The notes beneath the pieces were generated by a model. That model was given only the letters and a program-made list of their open reading frames with translations. It ran no database searches and was not told the DNA's origin. Shown here piece after piece: positions 8,912 to 18,561 of a stretch of DNA of 64,000 nucleotides. How positions within the stretch are numbered: position 1 is the first letter of the stretch; each line of letters starts with the position of its first letter. Position numbers and translations under genes: made by a program. The DNA is from Flexicrinis sp001567485 (GTDB lineage Bacteria > Chloroflexota > Anaerolineae > Aggregatilineales > Phototrophicaceae): positions 1-64,000 of the forward strand of contig SZPI01000002.1 in NCBI GenBank assembly GCA_030263635.1, written 5' to 3'.

Positions 8912-10120
8912 CTAGTCGTCGCCGCTGTATCTGGCAGGGCCGCTCACTGGGAGCTTCACAACGAATTTGGAACCCGCGCCCAATTCGCTTTCAACGTACA
9001 CCACCCCACCGTGCTGCTCGATGATCTTGCGCACGATATAGAGGCCGAGGCCGTGTCCTCGGTTGGACTCTTTCCGGTTTTGCTGGATCTGGAATCTACG
9101 TTGAAAGATCGCTTCGTGATATTCCGGCGCAATCCCGACACCGGTGTCTTCGACGGTGACTACAACCGGATCGCCCCGCTGAATATCAATTGTCACCGTT
9201 CCGTCCGGCGGCGTGAACTTGAACGCGTTTTGCACAAGGTTGATGAAGACGCGCGACAACAGCGCGTGATCGGCAAGCACCACCGCCTTACCCCGCCCAC
9301 CTTGTGTCTTGAGGTTTATGCCACGCGACTTGGCGACAAGTTGAAACTTGTCGCCAATCTCACGACGCAAGACAAACAGATCGACCTCCTTAGGGAACAT
9401 CTCGATCTGATCCGTTTCTGGATCATACCGGCCAAGACCGAAACCGTTGTCAATAAAGCTCGATGCCTGTTGTGTCAATTCAAATAACCTACCAAGTCGA
9501 TTGGTAAACTTGCGCGCCAACTTGAGATTCTGCAGATCTTCATTCAAGAAATCCGTCGTGAATGTGACGGCGGTCAAGATGCTTTTCGTGTCATGAGCAA
9601 CATCATTGACGAATTTGAGGTAGTTCGACGACGTGACATGCTCGGTAGCGACCATCCTGAGCACACTGAGCACGTAGGTAAACCAGTCCGTCTGCGGAAC
9701 GTGAATGTCACTTTCGCGAAACAAGAAGAAGCCCCACAGCGTTGTGTCCGTCCAGAGTGCCATCACCTTCTTGACGCCGAATAGACGTGCAACCAAGAAA
9801 TCCGGGCTGGCGTCGAACGGGTTAACATCACGGGTCTGCGCGGCAGCGACCAGCTCGGGCGTCACCTCTTGGTTTACAACACTGTTTCCGACTAGTATTC
9901 TATCCTCGACCACGACCGTCTCATTCGTCCAGAAAATCGTGTTCCCCAGTTCTGGCGAGGTAAACGCAACATCTGATGCGCCCGTCAGGTCTGCCATCAT
10001 CTTTAACAGCAGGCGTAGGCGGGTGATCCGATGCGTGAGCGCATTCAGGCGTTCAATAAGCTGCTGATGTTCCACAATGGTCTCCGTCTTAGGAAGTATC
10101 GGAGTATCTACGGCTGCCAT
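8912..10120 (-). CDS. GAF-type sensor histidine kinase
   Basis: The 402-residue protein has no membrane segment. Residues about 10-165 form a sensory region resembling a GAF fold, starting with a helical stretch (HQQLIERLNALTHRITRL). A dimerisation helix follows, with a probable phospho-acceptor near His176 in NDVAHDTKSILTAV, a shortened and unusual H box. The ATPase domain is canonical: N box NLVQNAFKFTPPDG, G1 VEDTGVGIAP and G2 GHGLGLYIVRKIIEQHGG. The ATG at 10120 is preferred over an upstream frame extension because a TATAAT promoter lies at 10163-10168. No clear Shine-Dalgarno sequence is visible. No response regulator lies nearby, so it is an orphan kinase. mutL follows after 12 bases. 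Confidence 0.85.
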   Translation of the reverse strand: MAAVDTPILPKTETIVEHQQLIERLNALTHRITRLRLLLKMMADLTGASDVAFTSPELGNTIFWTNETVVVEDRILVGNSVVNQEVTPELVAAAQTRDVNPFDASPDFLVARLFGVKKVMALWTDTTLWGFFLFRESDIHVPQTDWFTYVLSVLRMVATEHVTSSNYLKFVNDVAHDTKSILTAVTFTTDFLNEDLQNLKLARKFTNRLGRLFELTQQASSFIDNGFGLGRYDPETDQIEMFPKEVDLFVLRREIGDKFQLVAKSRGINLKTQGGRGKAVVLADHALLSRVFINLVQNAFKFTPPDGTVTIDIQRGDPVVVTVEDTGVGIAPEYHEAIFQRRFQIQQNRKESNRGHGLGLYIVRKIIEQHGGVVYVESELGAGSKFVVKLPVSGPARYSGDD

Positions 10121-10162
10121 GCAAAAGGTCGTGTTTACTAGCGGTTCATACACCGAATAGGT

Positions 10163-10192
10163 ATTATAAACTCTTAATGTTCGTCTATGCAA
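10163..10192 (-). promoter_or_regulatory. Promoter of the GAF histidine kinase (and possibly mutL)
   Basis: On the minus strand TTGCAT (10192-10187) and a perfect TATAAT (10168-10163) are 18 bases apart. Transcription would start near 10156, about 36 bases before the kinase ATG. The promoter sits just after the end of the J-domain gene, implying that the kinase is transcribed separately from it. Confidence 0.55.
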
Positions 10193-10199
10193 CCGGAGT

Positions 10200-11045
10200 C
10201 TAGGAATAACCGACCGGTGGGTCGTCACCGAGTTCCCTGAGCATCGCCTGATATGCCAGATTCACCTTCTGCATCATACGGGTGGCATCCGGGGAACGAT
10301 TGAGGTCAGGATGATAGTGACGGGCGAGCTTTCGATACGCGTGTTTGACCTCTTCACGCTTGGCTGACCGCCCAACACCCAGAATTTCCCACGGTGTTTC
10401 GACGTGCTTCAGGGTGTGATGTCTGCGGTGCGAACGCGCGTGATCCGCCCGATGTTTGCGGCGCGGCGGGACTATCCCCTCGAAGTCGGCGATTTTCCAC
10501 GTCCCGCGAAGTTCAGGATACACCATCGTCGATTCGCTAATGCCCAAGCGTGTGACATCAATATCACCGCCGTACCGTACGCGATACAGGCCGGACGCGG
10601 CCGGGTCGAAGAATGTGGGAAAAATGCGGATATCCTTGCCGTAGACGTCAAAGGCATACAGCTTTCCGCCGTACAACATCACCAGCGCCAACATCCACGG
10701 ATCGGGGCGGAACAGTTTGCCGTCATCAGGCAGAAACATCGCCCCCCACACGATAAACAACGTGTGAATCTCGGCGATCCCGTTATCCTGCAAATTGAGG
10801 CGGATTTCGTACGGCGGGATCCGTGTCTCGATCAGGTGGATACTGACGTTGTGGCCGCCCGCCAGCTCGACCAGCATATTGTCTCCGCCGTCGTGCGACA
10901 CGGTTGCCGTCCCCGACGCCTCAAGCTGTCGGACGAGATGCGCGCTGGCGTTGTAGGTGTCGAATCGTACCACGGATGTCGGCAGTTCACTCGGTATCGC
11001 AGAGGGCGTAGGCTGCGCCCCACTGTGACAGAGACGCAGCCTCAC
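10200..11045 (-). CDS. Protein with a C-terminal J domain, N-terminal region unknown
   Basis: The last 65 or so of 281 residues are a J domain: PWEILGVGRSAKREEVKHAY, then RKLARHYHPDLNRSP with the HPD tripeptide that stimulates DnaK ATPase, then a final helix. The first 200 residues show no family I recognise; they are rich in beta-strand patterns (IRLNLQDNGIAEIHTLFIVW, GGKLYAFDVYGKDIRIFP) and have no signal peptide or membrane span. A basic His/Arg stretch (RKHRADHARSHRRHH) links the two parts. J domains are normally N-terminal, so this architecture resembles type III co-chaperones that recruit DnaK to a specific client bound by the other domain. The GTG start at 11045 is uncertain. Confidence 0.7.
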   Translation of the reverse strand: MRLRLCHSGAQPTPSAIPSELPTSVVRFDTYNASAHLVRQLEASGTATVSHDGGDNMLVELAGGHNVSIHLIETRIPPYEIRLNLQDNGIAEIHTLFIVWGAMFLPDDGKLFRPDPWMLALVMLYGGKLYAFDVYGKDIRIFPTFFDPAASGLYRVRYGGDIDVTRLGISESTMVYPELRGTWKIADFEGIVPPRRKHRADHARSHRRHHTLKHVETPWEILGVGRSAKREEVKHAYRKLARHYHPDLNRSPDATRMMQKVNLAYQAMLRELGDDPPVGYS

Positions 11046-11083
11046 TTATCTTACTCGATTCCCGCAGTACCGGCGACACCGCC

Positions 11084-13474
11084 TCACTGAACGTTAAACG
11101 GCACCGTGATCGGCACTTGAATCAAGCTGGAATCCGGCGCGAGGATCTCCAGTTTGAGTTCGTAAGCCCCCGGTACATAAGGTGGATACAACACCTCAAG
11201 CTGGCCGTTGACGACCGGGTTGCTGTGCTGCTCACCAATCATCGTCCATTCCGGGAACTGCGGCCCCCGGATGAGGAAGCGGTACACGCTGACCTGCCCC
11301 GGCGCAAAATCAATCGTGCCGAGGATCGCCACGGGGACACCGCCAAGCACTTCGCCGGGCGCGGGGAATGTCACGTTGGCATTGACAACACCGCTGGGCA
11401 GGCTGCCGAATCCGCCGCCAGCCGCAGCCAAGTCCGCTGAACACTCGACGGTCGGCAGGAACGCCAGCCCGCGCGAGCGCGCATACGACTCCGCTTCGGC
11501 GGCATCGTTGCCGTCTGGCGGCGGCGCGATGAATAACTGCTGCTGCGCACTGGATGCGGTACCGAGCAGCGACGGCGGCACCCGGCAGTAGATCGGCGCG
11601 GGTGGGCGCTTTTGCCCCGGCGCGACGCTGAATTGAATCGCGTTCGAGACTTCGGGCGACAGCCGCGTGACCCACGCCTGATACACCCCCGGGCTGACAA
11701 GCTGAGCCGAGCTGTTTGGGTCGGGTTGGGGCGGGGGCTGCTGCTGCGGATACGCAAGCCCGCCTAAGCCATCGGGGACACCCGCCGGCCCGTCCAAGAA
11801 CCACTCACTAACCTGCGCTGGGCACCCGGACGCCGGATCCTGCAAGGCCCGCACGTCGCAGATCGAGCGGCGCGACATGCCCTGTGGTACGCCGGCTTGA
11901 TCGGGAAGCAGTTGGCCTTGGAACTTGAACTGGTCGAGCCACCGGCTGTTGCTGTAGATGGTCGTGATGACTTGATTCCAGATCGGCGCCGCGCCGGTGA
12001 CGCCCGACGTGTTGACCATGCGCGACCCATCGCTGTTGCCGACCCATACGCCAACCGCGACGTTGCGCGTGTAGCCAACCGTCCAGTTATCCTTCACTTC
12101 GTTGGTCGTGCCAGTCTTGACCGACGACTGAAACGGTGTGCGCAGAATCGAATTCGAGCCGAAGGCTTGGCTGCGCGCGGCGTTGTCCGAGAGAATGTCG
12201 GAGATCACATACGCGATGCGGGGATCGAGCACGCGGGCAGTGAGCCGCGAGCGGTCAACGGTCTGCGGTGTGGGCGTGCCGGTTGGGCAGGAATTCTCAT
12301 ATTGATAGACAATCTTGCCGTCGCTGTCCAGCACACACAGGATCGCCTCAGAATCGACAAACACGCCCTCGTTAGCGAACACCGAGAAGCCGCGCGTTAG
12401 CTCAAGCGGGCTAACTTCCGCCCCACCCAGCGTGATCGACAAACCGTAAAGGCTCGGATCGCCGGTCACACTGGTCATGCCCAGCCGGCGCACAAAGTCG
12501 ATGTAGTAGGCCACACCGACGTTGTGGCGCAGCGTCTGCACCGCCGGAATGTTGTAGCTGTTGGCGAGCGCGGTGCGCATGCGCATCGGGCCGTGGAACG
12601 TGTTGTCATAGTTGACCGGCACGTACATCGGCTGTCCGGGGATGCCGATTTCCGTCCGCGTATCCCAAATGACATCACCCGGAGACATGCCCCGCTCAAG
12701 CGCTGCCGCATAGGTAAAGACCTTGACCGTACTGCCGGGTTGACGCAGCCCTAACGTGACGTTGAAGCTGCCGTCGATGGCCTCGTTGTCATAGTCCGCG
12801 CTGCCGACCATAGCGAGGATTTCACCCGTGATCGGCTTGAGCACAACGACCGCGCCGTTGGTCACATTGTTGGCGCCAAGCCGCGAAATCTGCTCGCGCA
12901 CGGCAGCCTGCGCCATGTTGTTGATCTCGATATCGACCGTGGTGTAAACGCGGAAACCGCCGGCGGCGATGACATCGGGCGAATACCCCAGCGACTCCAT
13001 CAACTGCTGCCACTGATCGCGGGCAAAGAACGTGAAGTGCGGCGCGTTGAGCGGCGGCTTCGGCGGGACGAGGGTGTATCCATCCCGCAGCGCGGCGTCG
13101 TGTTCTTCTTGTGTGATGAAGTTCTCCGACAGCATGAGATCGAGCACAAGCCGCCAGCGGTCATAGACCGCGCCTTGTACCGCCGGATCCGGGTTCAGCG
13201 GATCGAGATCACGCGGGGCTTGTGGCAGTCCCGCGAGCAGCGCCGATTCGGCCAACGTGAGCGCGCGTGCCGGTTTGCTGAAAAACGTCTGCGCAGCAGC
13301 CTCGATCCCATACGCCAAATTGCCGTAATAGATCTCGTTCAGGTACAGTTCAAGGATGCGCTCCTTGCTCTCGCGCGTGGTGAGCGCGATAGCGAGCGCA
13401 ATTTCTTCGGCCTTGCGGGTCGCGGAACGCTCACTGCGATATTCGGCATCGAACAACACGTTGCGGACGAGCTG
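11084..13474 (-). pseudogene. Class A penicillin-binding protein, 3' part after a frameshifting deletion
   Basis: This segment carries the end of the glycosyltransferase domain (from QLVRNVLFDAEYRS) and the complete transpeptidase domain. The transpeptidase motifs are intact: SxxK in RQPGSTVKVFTYA, SxN in ANSYNIPAVQ, and KTGT in SSVKTGTTNEVKDNWTVGY. The C-terminal 250 residues are Pro/Gln rich, then form an Ig-like module (GEVLGGVPVAILGTIDF). Compared with ordinary PBP1A proteins, about 30 residues between EDDEFWTN and QLVRN are missing, including the GGSTITQ part of the glycosyltransferase site. The reading frame changes at the same point (about 13474). The open frame runs back to 13663, but that upstream part is out of frame with the protein. 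Either a real lesion or an assembly collapse. Confidence 0.75.
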
Positions 13475-14345
13475 CGATGTTCGTCCAGAATTCGTCGTCT
13501 TCAGTCGCAACCGTCGCGTCGATGACGTATTTGGGGATTTCCGCAAACGGGATTCGTGTTCGGCGCCCTTCACCGATGATCTGATACAGTTCGCGCCCGT
13601 TGCGGTCGAGCAGAAACGTCGTCTGGAACGGGTTGTAGGTATCAAGGCTCGCAAGGCGCTCATTCAACAAATCGCCTACACGAGCATACGCGATCCCCCC
13701 GATCAACACCGTCAGCAAGGTCAAGCCGCCGCACAGGGTAACGATCACGCCCAGCGCTATCGCAATACATCCCGGCCGAAACCCGCGCCGCCGTTTCGAT
13801 GGCAGCTTCCTGCGCGCGTTCGGCTGGGCGTTGACCGGCGGCGCGCCAATAAGTGTGGGCGGTGGGGCATAGCCGGGGCGGTTCATCGCCTGTCCTGCCG
13901 GCGGACGCCGGAACTGCGCATCGGGCGGGCGAGCGACGGGTGACTGTATCGTCGCATCGACGCGGCGCACCGTCATGTCGGGGTTCGGGTCTAGCCCACC
14001 GGTTCCCATCAATGTCGGCGTATCCGCAGGTTCGGACGGCCGATGGCGAACCGTATGCGGCACGTTGAAGTGTACGTCTTCTCTGGCCGACGGTCTGGCC
14101 GGCGGTGGCGGCATGACCGGACGGCGTATCGTGCGCATCTGCTCCAACACATCCGGCGGTATCTCATCCGTGTCGTCGCTGACGGGATGGTCGAGATCGG
14201 CGGTCGGCTCGGCGCGCAGCGGTTGATCCTGCGCGCGCAGTTCGCTGTCGCTCAGCCGGTCGTCATCCCGATAGTTGTCCGCCTTAGGGAGCTGAAACGG
14301 GACATCGTCGTCTTCATAATCATCCGGAATTGGCGGAGTTGTCAT
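13431..14345 (-). pseudogene. Class A penicillin-binding protein, 5' part before the frameshift
   Basis: This frame encodes the N-terminal 290 residues of the same penicillin-binding protein. It has a long acidic then Pro-rich cytoplasmic region (about 1-190), a basic cluster (RRKLPSKRRRGFRPG), one membrane segment (about 205-233), and the start of the glycosyltransferase domain through IPKYVIDATVATEDDEFW, which includes the catalytic Glu of the EDxxF motif. Just after WTNI the frame is lost, giving an unrelated tail of 14 residues and a stop at 13431. The start at 14345 is an ATG; no strong ribosome-binding site is seen. Together with the 3' part it would form a protein of about 1,090 residues if the missing segment of roughly 90 bases were restored. 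Confidence 0.72.
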
Positions 14346-14461
14346 TGGTGAGCCGTGACCTAGTGTTGAACCTCGCTTCGAGTGTACCAGAAACACGGCA
14401 TGATGATGGTCAACGCTTACCTAACGCCGCCGCCATCTCTGCCCTATGCCCACCCAGCGGG

Positions 14462-14467
14462 TATAAT
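14462..14467 (+). promoter_or_regulatory. -10 element of the acyl-CoA ligase gene
   Basis: A perfect TATAAT lies 39 bases upstream of the ATG at 14507. No clear -35 box is visible 15-19 bases upstream, and there is no TGn extension, so the promoter may need an activator. Confidence 0.35.
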
Positions 14468-14506
14468 CAAGTCATACGTTGAGTCAACTGGGGATGGAGA
14501 CGAGCG

Positions 14507-16228
14507 ATGACGGACGCCTTGACCGCAGCAGATCATACACGCGCGCTAATCACACAGGCGCGGCACGTCAACGGTCTGTCACCTTCGCTGCATCTGACGC
14601 CGCATGTCAACATTCGCCAGCTTCTATCGCAGCACGCCAAGACATCATCGTCTGCGCCTTACTTGATCTTCCTCGACCGCGACGGCACGCGCGAGAAGCT
14701 GAGCTACGCCGAATTCAATCACAGCGACACCGTGCTGATTTACTTCGCGTGCTGGGTGATCGGCGCGTGCGTCGCCCCTCAAAACGTGACTGAAGACGAC
14801 CGGCGAATCGCGTTCATCTTGCGCAACAGCGAGGCGAAGGTCGTGCTGGTGCGCAGCGAGTACATGGAGCGCGCTGTTCGGATCGTCCGGGGCGCGGAGT
14901 CCGAGGGCTTGGGCGCGCCGAATATCCAGACCATCGTGCAGGTCGGCGGTGAGCCGGTTGAGGATTACCCCCATTTCCAAACGCTGGTCAAGAATCTGCC
15001 CTACACCTACCTCGGTGATGGGGCGCCGGTGAAGTCCAATGATGACGCGGTATACGTCAATCCTCGCGTTCCGACGCTAGAAGATGAGGCGCTCCTCGTC
15101 TATACCAGCGGGACGACCGGCGCGCCGAAGGGCGTCGTCCTCACGCAGTACAACCTGCTGGTCGACGCGCACGGAATCGCCTCGGCGCAGTGCATCACCG
15201 GCAACCAGCGCATGATGTGCGTGCTCCCCATCCATCACGTCAATGGGATCGTCGTCACGCTTGTGACTCCACTGCTGGTCGGCGGTTCGGTCGTCCTCAA
15301 TCGCGCGTTCTCTGCGTCGATGTTCTGGCGGACGGTGATCGCGGAGCACGTCAACATCGTCAGCGTTGTACCGACACTGCTCCAATTTCTGCTCGAACAG
15401 ACACGCGAGCAGCAGGCGTCGGGCCTCCCTTTGTTCGGCGAGGGAATCCACCGTCGCGGCCTCACGCATTTCCGATACTTCATCTGCGGCGCAGGCACGC
15501 TGTCGGTCGCCCTCGCCCGCGACTTCGAGGACACGTTCGGGATACCGATCCTGCACGGCTACGGCCTGAGCGAAACGACCTGCTACAGCTGTTTTCTGCC
15601 CATCGACATTCCGTGGAACGAGCATCAAGCATGGCTGCAAGACTACGGGTATCCGAGCATCGGCGTCCCGATCTCCGTTAACGAAATGGGGATCTTCGAC
15701 GAGGCCGGCCAGCCCGTGGATGAAGGTGGACGTGGCGAGATTTGCGTGCGCGGACATAACGTCATGCGCGAATACTTCAAACGTCCGGACGCAAATGCCG
15801 AGACGTTCAAGTTCGGGTGGTTTCGCACCGGAGACGAAGGGTTCTTCAAGCGCGACCGGCTCGGCCGAACCTATTTCTTTATTACCGGCCGACTCAAAGA
15901 ACTCATCAACCGGGGCGGCGTCAAGTTCAGCCCGTTCGAGATCGAGGAGGTGATGCTCGAGATCCCCGGCGTTCGCGTGGCGCTGGCCGTCGCCTTCACC
16001 AACGACTACTACGGCGAAGAGGTCGGCGCGTATGTCGTGTTGAACGAAGGCGTGGCGTTGACCGAGGCGGATATCCTGCACCATTGCCGCAGCCGGCTGA
16101 CGTTCGAAAAGTCGCCGAAAGTGGTCGTGTTCGGAACAGACGTCCCGGTGACGACCACTGGCAAGTATCAGCGTCTGAAACTGCAGGATCTATTCGCTGA
16201 CTATCGCACGACCCAGTTCAAGAAGTGA
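14507..16228 (+). CDS. AMP-forming acyl-CoA synthetase / acid-CoA ligase
   Basis: The enzyme belongs to the adenylate-forming superfamily, which activates a carboxylic acid with ATP and transfers it to CoA. The 573-residue sequence has the P-loop-like motif LVYTSGTTGAPKGVVLT, the GYGLSET motif that contacts the adenylate, FRTGDEG with the conserved Asp, ITGRLKELINRGG at the hinge, and the C-terminal catalytic Lys in TTTGKYQRLKLQ. An unusually long N-terminal segment (about 45 residues) precedes the first conserved strand. The specific acid cannot be told from sequence; it groups loosely with fatty-acid and long-chain acyl ligases. TGGAGAC precedes the ATG. It is a single-gene unit that converges on lysC with a 13-base gap. 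Confidence 0.88.
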   Translation: MTDALTAADHTRALITQARHVNGLSPSLHLTPHVNIRQLLSQHAKTSSSAPYLIFLDRDGTREKLSYAEFNHSDTVLIYFACWVIGACVAPQNVTEDDRRIAFILRNSEAKVVLVRSEYMERAVRIVRGAESEGLGAPNIQTIVQVGGEPVEDYPHFQTLVKNLPYTYLGDGAPVKSNDDAVYVNPRVPTLEDEALLVYTSGTTGAPKGVVLTQYNLLVDAHGIASAQCITGNQRMMCVLPIHHVNGIVVTLVTPLLVGGSVVLNRAFSASMFWRTVIAEHVNIVSVVPTLLQFLLEQTREQQASGLPLFGEGIHRRGLTHFRYFICGAGTLSVALARDFEDTFGIPILHGYGLSETTCYSCFLPIDIPWNEHQAWLQDYGYPSIGVPISVNEMGIFDEAGQPVDEGGRGEICVRGHNVMREYFKRPDANAETFKFGWFRTGDEGFFKRDRLGRTYFFITGRLKELINRGGVKFSPFEIEEVMLEIPGVRVALAVAFTNDYYGEEVGAYVVLNEGVALTEADILHHCRSRLTFEKSPKVVVFGTDVPVTTTGKYQRLKLQDLFADYRTTQFKK

Positions 16229-16241
16229 CGCGGCCGTCCGC

Positions 16242-17642
16242 CTAGATCGCCAGTTCGTGCAGGCACATCACGGCGCGCTTGAGATCGGTCTCGGTGACCA
16301 CAAACGAGATGCTGCACTCCGAACTGCCCTGCGCGATCATCAGGACGTTGATTTCTTCGGCGCCCATCGCTTGAAACACACGCCCTGCGACGCCCGGCGT
16401 GCCTCTCATGCCCGCGCCGACCGCCGTCACGATTGCGATGTCGTCGCGGATAGAGATCTCCTCGACGTTGTTACGCGCGACCTCCGCGTCGAGATCTTCC
16501 TCGATCGCCAGCTTGGCGGCGGCGGCGCGTTCGTCGGTCACGACCATACACATAGCCTGCTCGCTCGAAGATTGCGAGATCATCAGGATGTTCGCGTTCG
16601 CGCGGGCCGCCGCGGTGAACACGCGCCCCGCGATGCCCGGCACGCCGATCATACCGCGCCCGCCCACCGTCAGCATCGACACGTTGCGGACAGCCGTAAC
16701 CGCCTTGATGACCGTAGTCGACGGTTCGCTGTGTGGAGTCACCAGCGTACCGGGATGATCGTAATTAAACGTGTTGCGGACTCGGAGCGGCATCTCGATA
16801 TCAAGGATCGGCTGGACGGTCTTCGGATGCAGCACCTTTGCGCCGTAATAGGCCAACTCTCCCACTTCAGTGTAAGACACCTGCGGGATCACCTTCGCGC
16901 GGCGGTCGATCCGCGGATCGGTCGTCATCACACCGTCCACGTCCGTCCAAATCACCAGCTCTGTGCTGGCGGTATAGGCGGCGAAAATCGCGCCGCTGAA
17001 GTCGCTGCCACCGCGCCCCAACGTTGTGACGGCGCCGGCCGGAGTCGCGCCGATGAACCCGGTCAACACCGGCGTGACGCCGGACTCGATCAGCGGCAGC
17101 AGCCCGGACTCGATCCGGCTGCGTGTCTCACTCCAGAACGGCGCCGCCGCGCCGAACTTGTCGTCCGTCACGATGAACTGCGTCGCATCCAGCGCGCGGC
17201 TGTCCACGCCCTGCTCGGCCAACCCTGCGGCCACAAGGCGCGCGCTCAGTCGCTCGCCATGGCTGACGACCGCATCCCTGATCTTCGGGGACGCCTCGCT
17301 CAAGATGTTCACGGCGTGGCAGATTTCGACGACCTCATCGATCAGCTTATTGAGCGTCAGCGATACCGCATCGCGCGCCTTGCCGGGGCTGGTCAGCGCG
17401 TTGAGCGCCTCGTCATGCCGGTCGCGCAGCTTCTGCGCTTCGCTGAGGTAGCCCCACTTATCACCATTGACGGCTAACCCGATGATGTTGATCAGGCTGT
17501 CGGTAACGCCGGACATCGCCGAGACGACGAGGACGGGCCAATTACCCGCGGAGCGTTCGCGTTTGGCGATGTGAATGACATTGCTTATCGCTTCGGCACT
17601 GCCGACTGATGTGCCGCCGAACTTCATGGTGATGATGGACAC
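16242..17642 (-). CDS. lysC: Aspartokinase with two ACT domains
   Basis: Aspartokinase phosphorylates L-aspartate, the first step towards lysine, threonine, methionine and diaminopimelate. The 466-residue monofunctional enzyme begins with the kinase motif KFGGTSVGS, has SHGERLSARLVAAGL, GRGGSDFSGAIFA and IWTDVDGVMTTDPR, and ends with paired ACT domains (about 315-466) that bind the feedback amino acids (VGGRGMIGVPGIAGRVF and VGAGMRGTPGVAGRVF repeat the same pattern). The start is the GTG at 17642, because GGAGGAATT lies directly before it and an upstream frame extension has no homology. It lies 11 bases after the DUF58 gene's stop, so the ribosome-binding site overlaps that gene's end and the two genes are probably cotranscribed. 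No lysine riboswitch is visible. Confidence 0.95.
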   Translation of the reverse strand: MSIITMKFGGTSVGSAEAISNVIHIAKRERSAGNWPVLVVSAMSGVTDSLINIIGLAVNGDKWGYLSEAQKLRDRHDEALNALTSPGKARDAVSLTLNKLIDEVVEICHAVNILSEASPKIRDAVVSHGERLSARLVAAGLAEQGVDSRALDATQFIVTDDKFGAAAPFWSETRSRIESGLLPLIESGVTPVLTGFIGATPAGAVTTLGRGGSDFSGAIFAAYTASTELVIWTDVDGVMTTDPRIDRRAKVIPQVSYTEVGELAYYGAKVLHPKTVQPILDIEMPLRVRNTFNYDHPGTLVTPHSEPSTTVIKAVTAVRNVSMLTVGGRGMIGVPGIAGRVFTAAARANANILMISQSSSEQAMCMVVTDERAAAAKLAIEEDLDAEVARNNVEEISIRDDIAIVTAVGAGMRGTPGVAGRVFQAMGAEEINVLMIAQGSSECSISFVVTETDLKRAVMCLHELAI

Positions 17643-17653
17643 AATTCCTCCGC

Positions 17654-18553
17654 CTAGCGCACTACCCCGGCGCGCCGCAAATCCTGAAGCACTACCCGTT
17701 CCCACGGCGTATCCGTACACGCCGCGACATAGACCGCATCGCGCCGCATACACTGGGCGCGAATATCTGACCGCCATTGTTCTAACCGCTGACGATACAG
17801 CGCCATCAGACCGGCGTCTAGGCTAACCTCCTGCACGTTTCCTGTCTCGCTGTCCACCAGCCGCAGATCGCCAGCCACGGTCGGCTCAACCTCGTCCGGG
17901 CTGAGTACGTGGACAACGACGATCTCATAGCCGCGGCTCGCCAGCTTGCTGAGGCCGGTCGCAAAGCCCGACGCGCTGAACAGATCGGAGATCAGAAAGA
18001 GCAAGCCCGGCCGGGCCGCCTTGGCCGCGTAACTGCTTAGCAGGCTGTCGAGATCAGTCTCGCCGCGCCCTTCGACCCCGTGCAGATAGCGCAGCATCCG
18101 CACCGTATGCTGGCGGCCGCGCGATGGGCCGAAGGCATCCAAGTCGTTGAGGGTCGAGATCGTCAGGCGGTCGTTCTCGCCGAGGCTCACGTAAGCCAGC
18201 CCGGCAGCAAGCCGCTTGGCGAACAACAGCTTATTGAACCCCGCGCCGTCGATGTCATTCGGAAAGTCCATGGACGCCGAGGCGTCAACGATAATATGAA
18301 CGGCGAGGTCTTCCTCGTCTTCCATCAGTTTGATGACCGATCGCTCACTGCGTGCATAGACGTTCCAATCCAGCCGGCGCAGATCATCGCCCGGAACATA
18401 GTTGCGATAATCGGCGAACTCGACACTGACGCCGCGCTTGCGTGAACGGCGGTCGCCTTTCATCACCCCTGCGCGAACGTGTCGCGCAACCAGCCCCAGT
18501 GAATCGAGTTTGCGCCGTACCGTTTCGTCTAACAGCAGGGGTTCGCCGGCCAT
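17654..18553 (-). CDS. DUF58 / von Willebrand A-type protein (MoxR partner family)
   Basis: The 299-residue protein is a typical DUF58 protein. It has the family motif GVSVEFADYRNYVPGDDLRR followed by DWNVYARS, and a vWA-like fold with a MIDAS metal site DASASM near residue 90. DUF58 proteins usually work with a MoxR AAA+ ATPase encoded next door, as chaperone-like assembly or metal-insertion factors. Here the only MoxR gene in the window is 32 kb away (50110-51102). The immediate neighbours are lysC downstream and a sugar transferase upstream, eight bases away on the same strand. No signal peptide or membrane segment is present, so it is cytoplasmic. Confidence 0.85.
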   Translation of the reverse strand: MAGEPLLLDETVRRKLDSLGLVARHVRAGVMKGDRRSRKRGVSVEFADYRNYVPGDDLRRLDWNVYARSERSVIKLMEDEEDLAVHIIVDASASMDFPNDIDGAGFNKLLFAKRLAAGLAYVSLGENDRLTISTLNDLDAFGPSRGRQHTVRMLRYLHGVEGRGETDLDSLLSSYAAKAARPGLLFLISDLFSASGFATGLSKLASRGYEIVVVHVLSPDEVEPTVAGDLRLVDSETGNVQEVSLDAGLMALYRQRLEQWRSDIRAQCMRRDAVYVAACTDTPWERVVLQDLRRAGVVR

Positions 18554-18561
18554 ACTGCCTC

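Noticed and set aside
15077..16084. Open frame of 335 codons on the minus strand opposite the acyl-CoA ligase
   Set aside because: It is an antisense shadow of a gene with all ligase motifs and shows no family pattern of its own.
16257..17477. Open frame of 406 codons on the plus strand opposite aspartokinase
   Set aside because: Composition is typical of a GC-rich shadow frame (Arg/His/Asp-rich), and the opposite strand encodes an intact enzyme.
17642..17900. Lysine riboswitch before aspartokinase
   Set aside because: The region upstream of lysC is the coding end of the DUF58 gene and has no lysine aptamer core.
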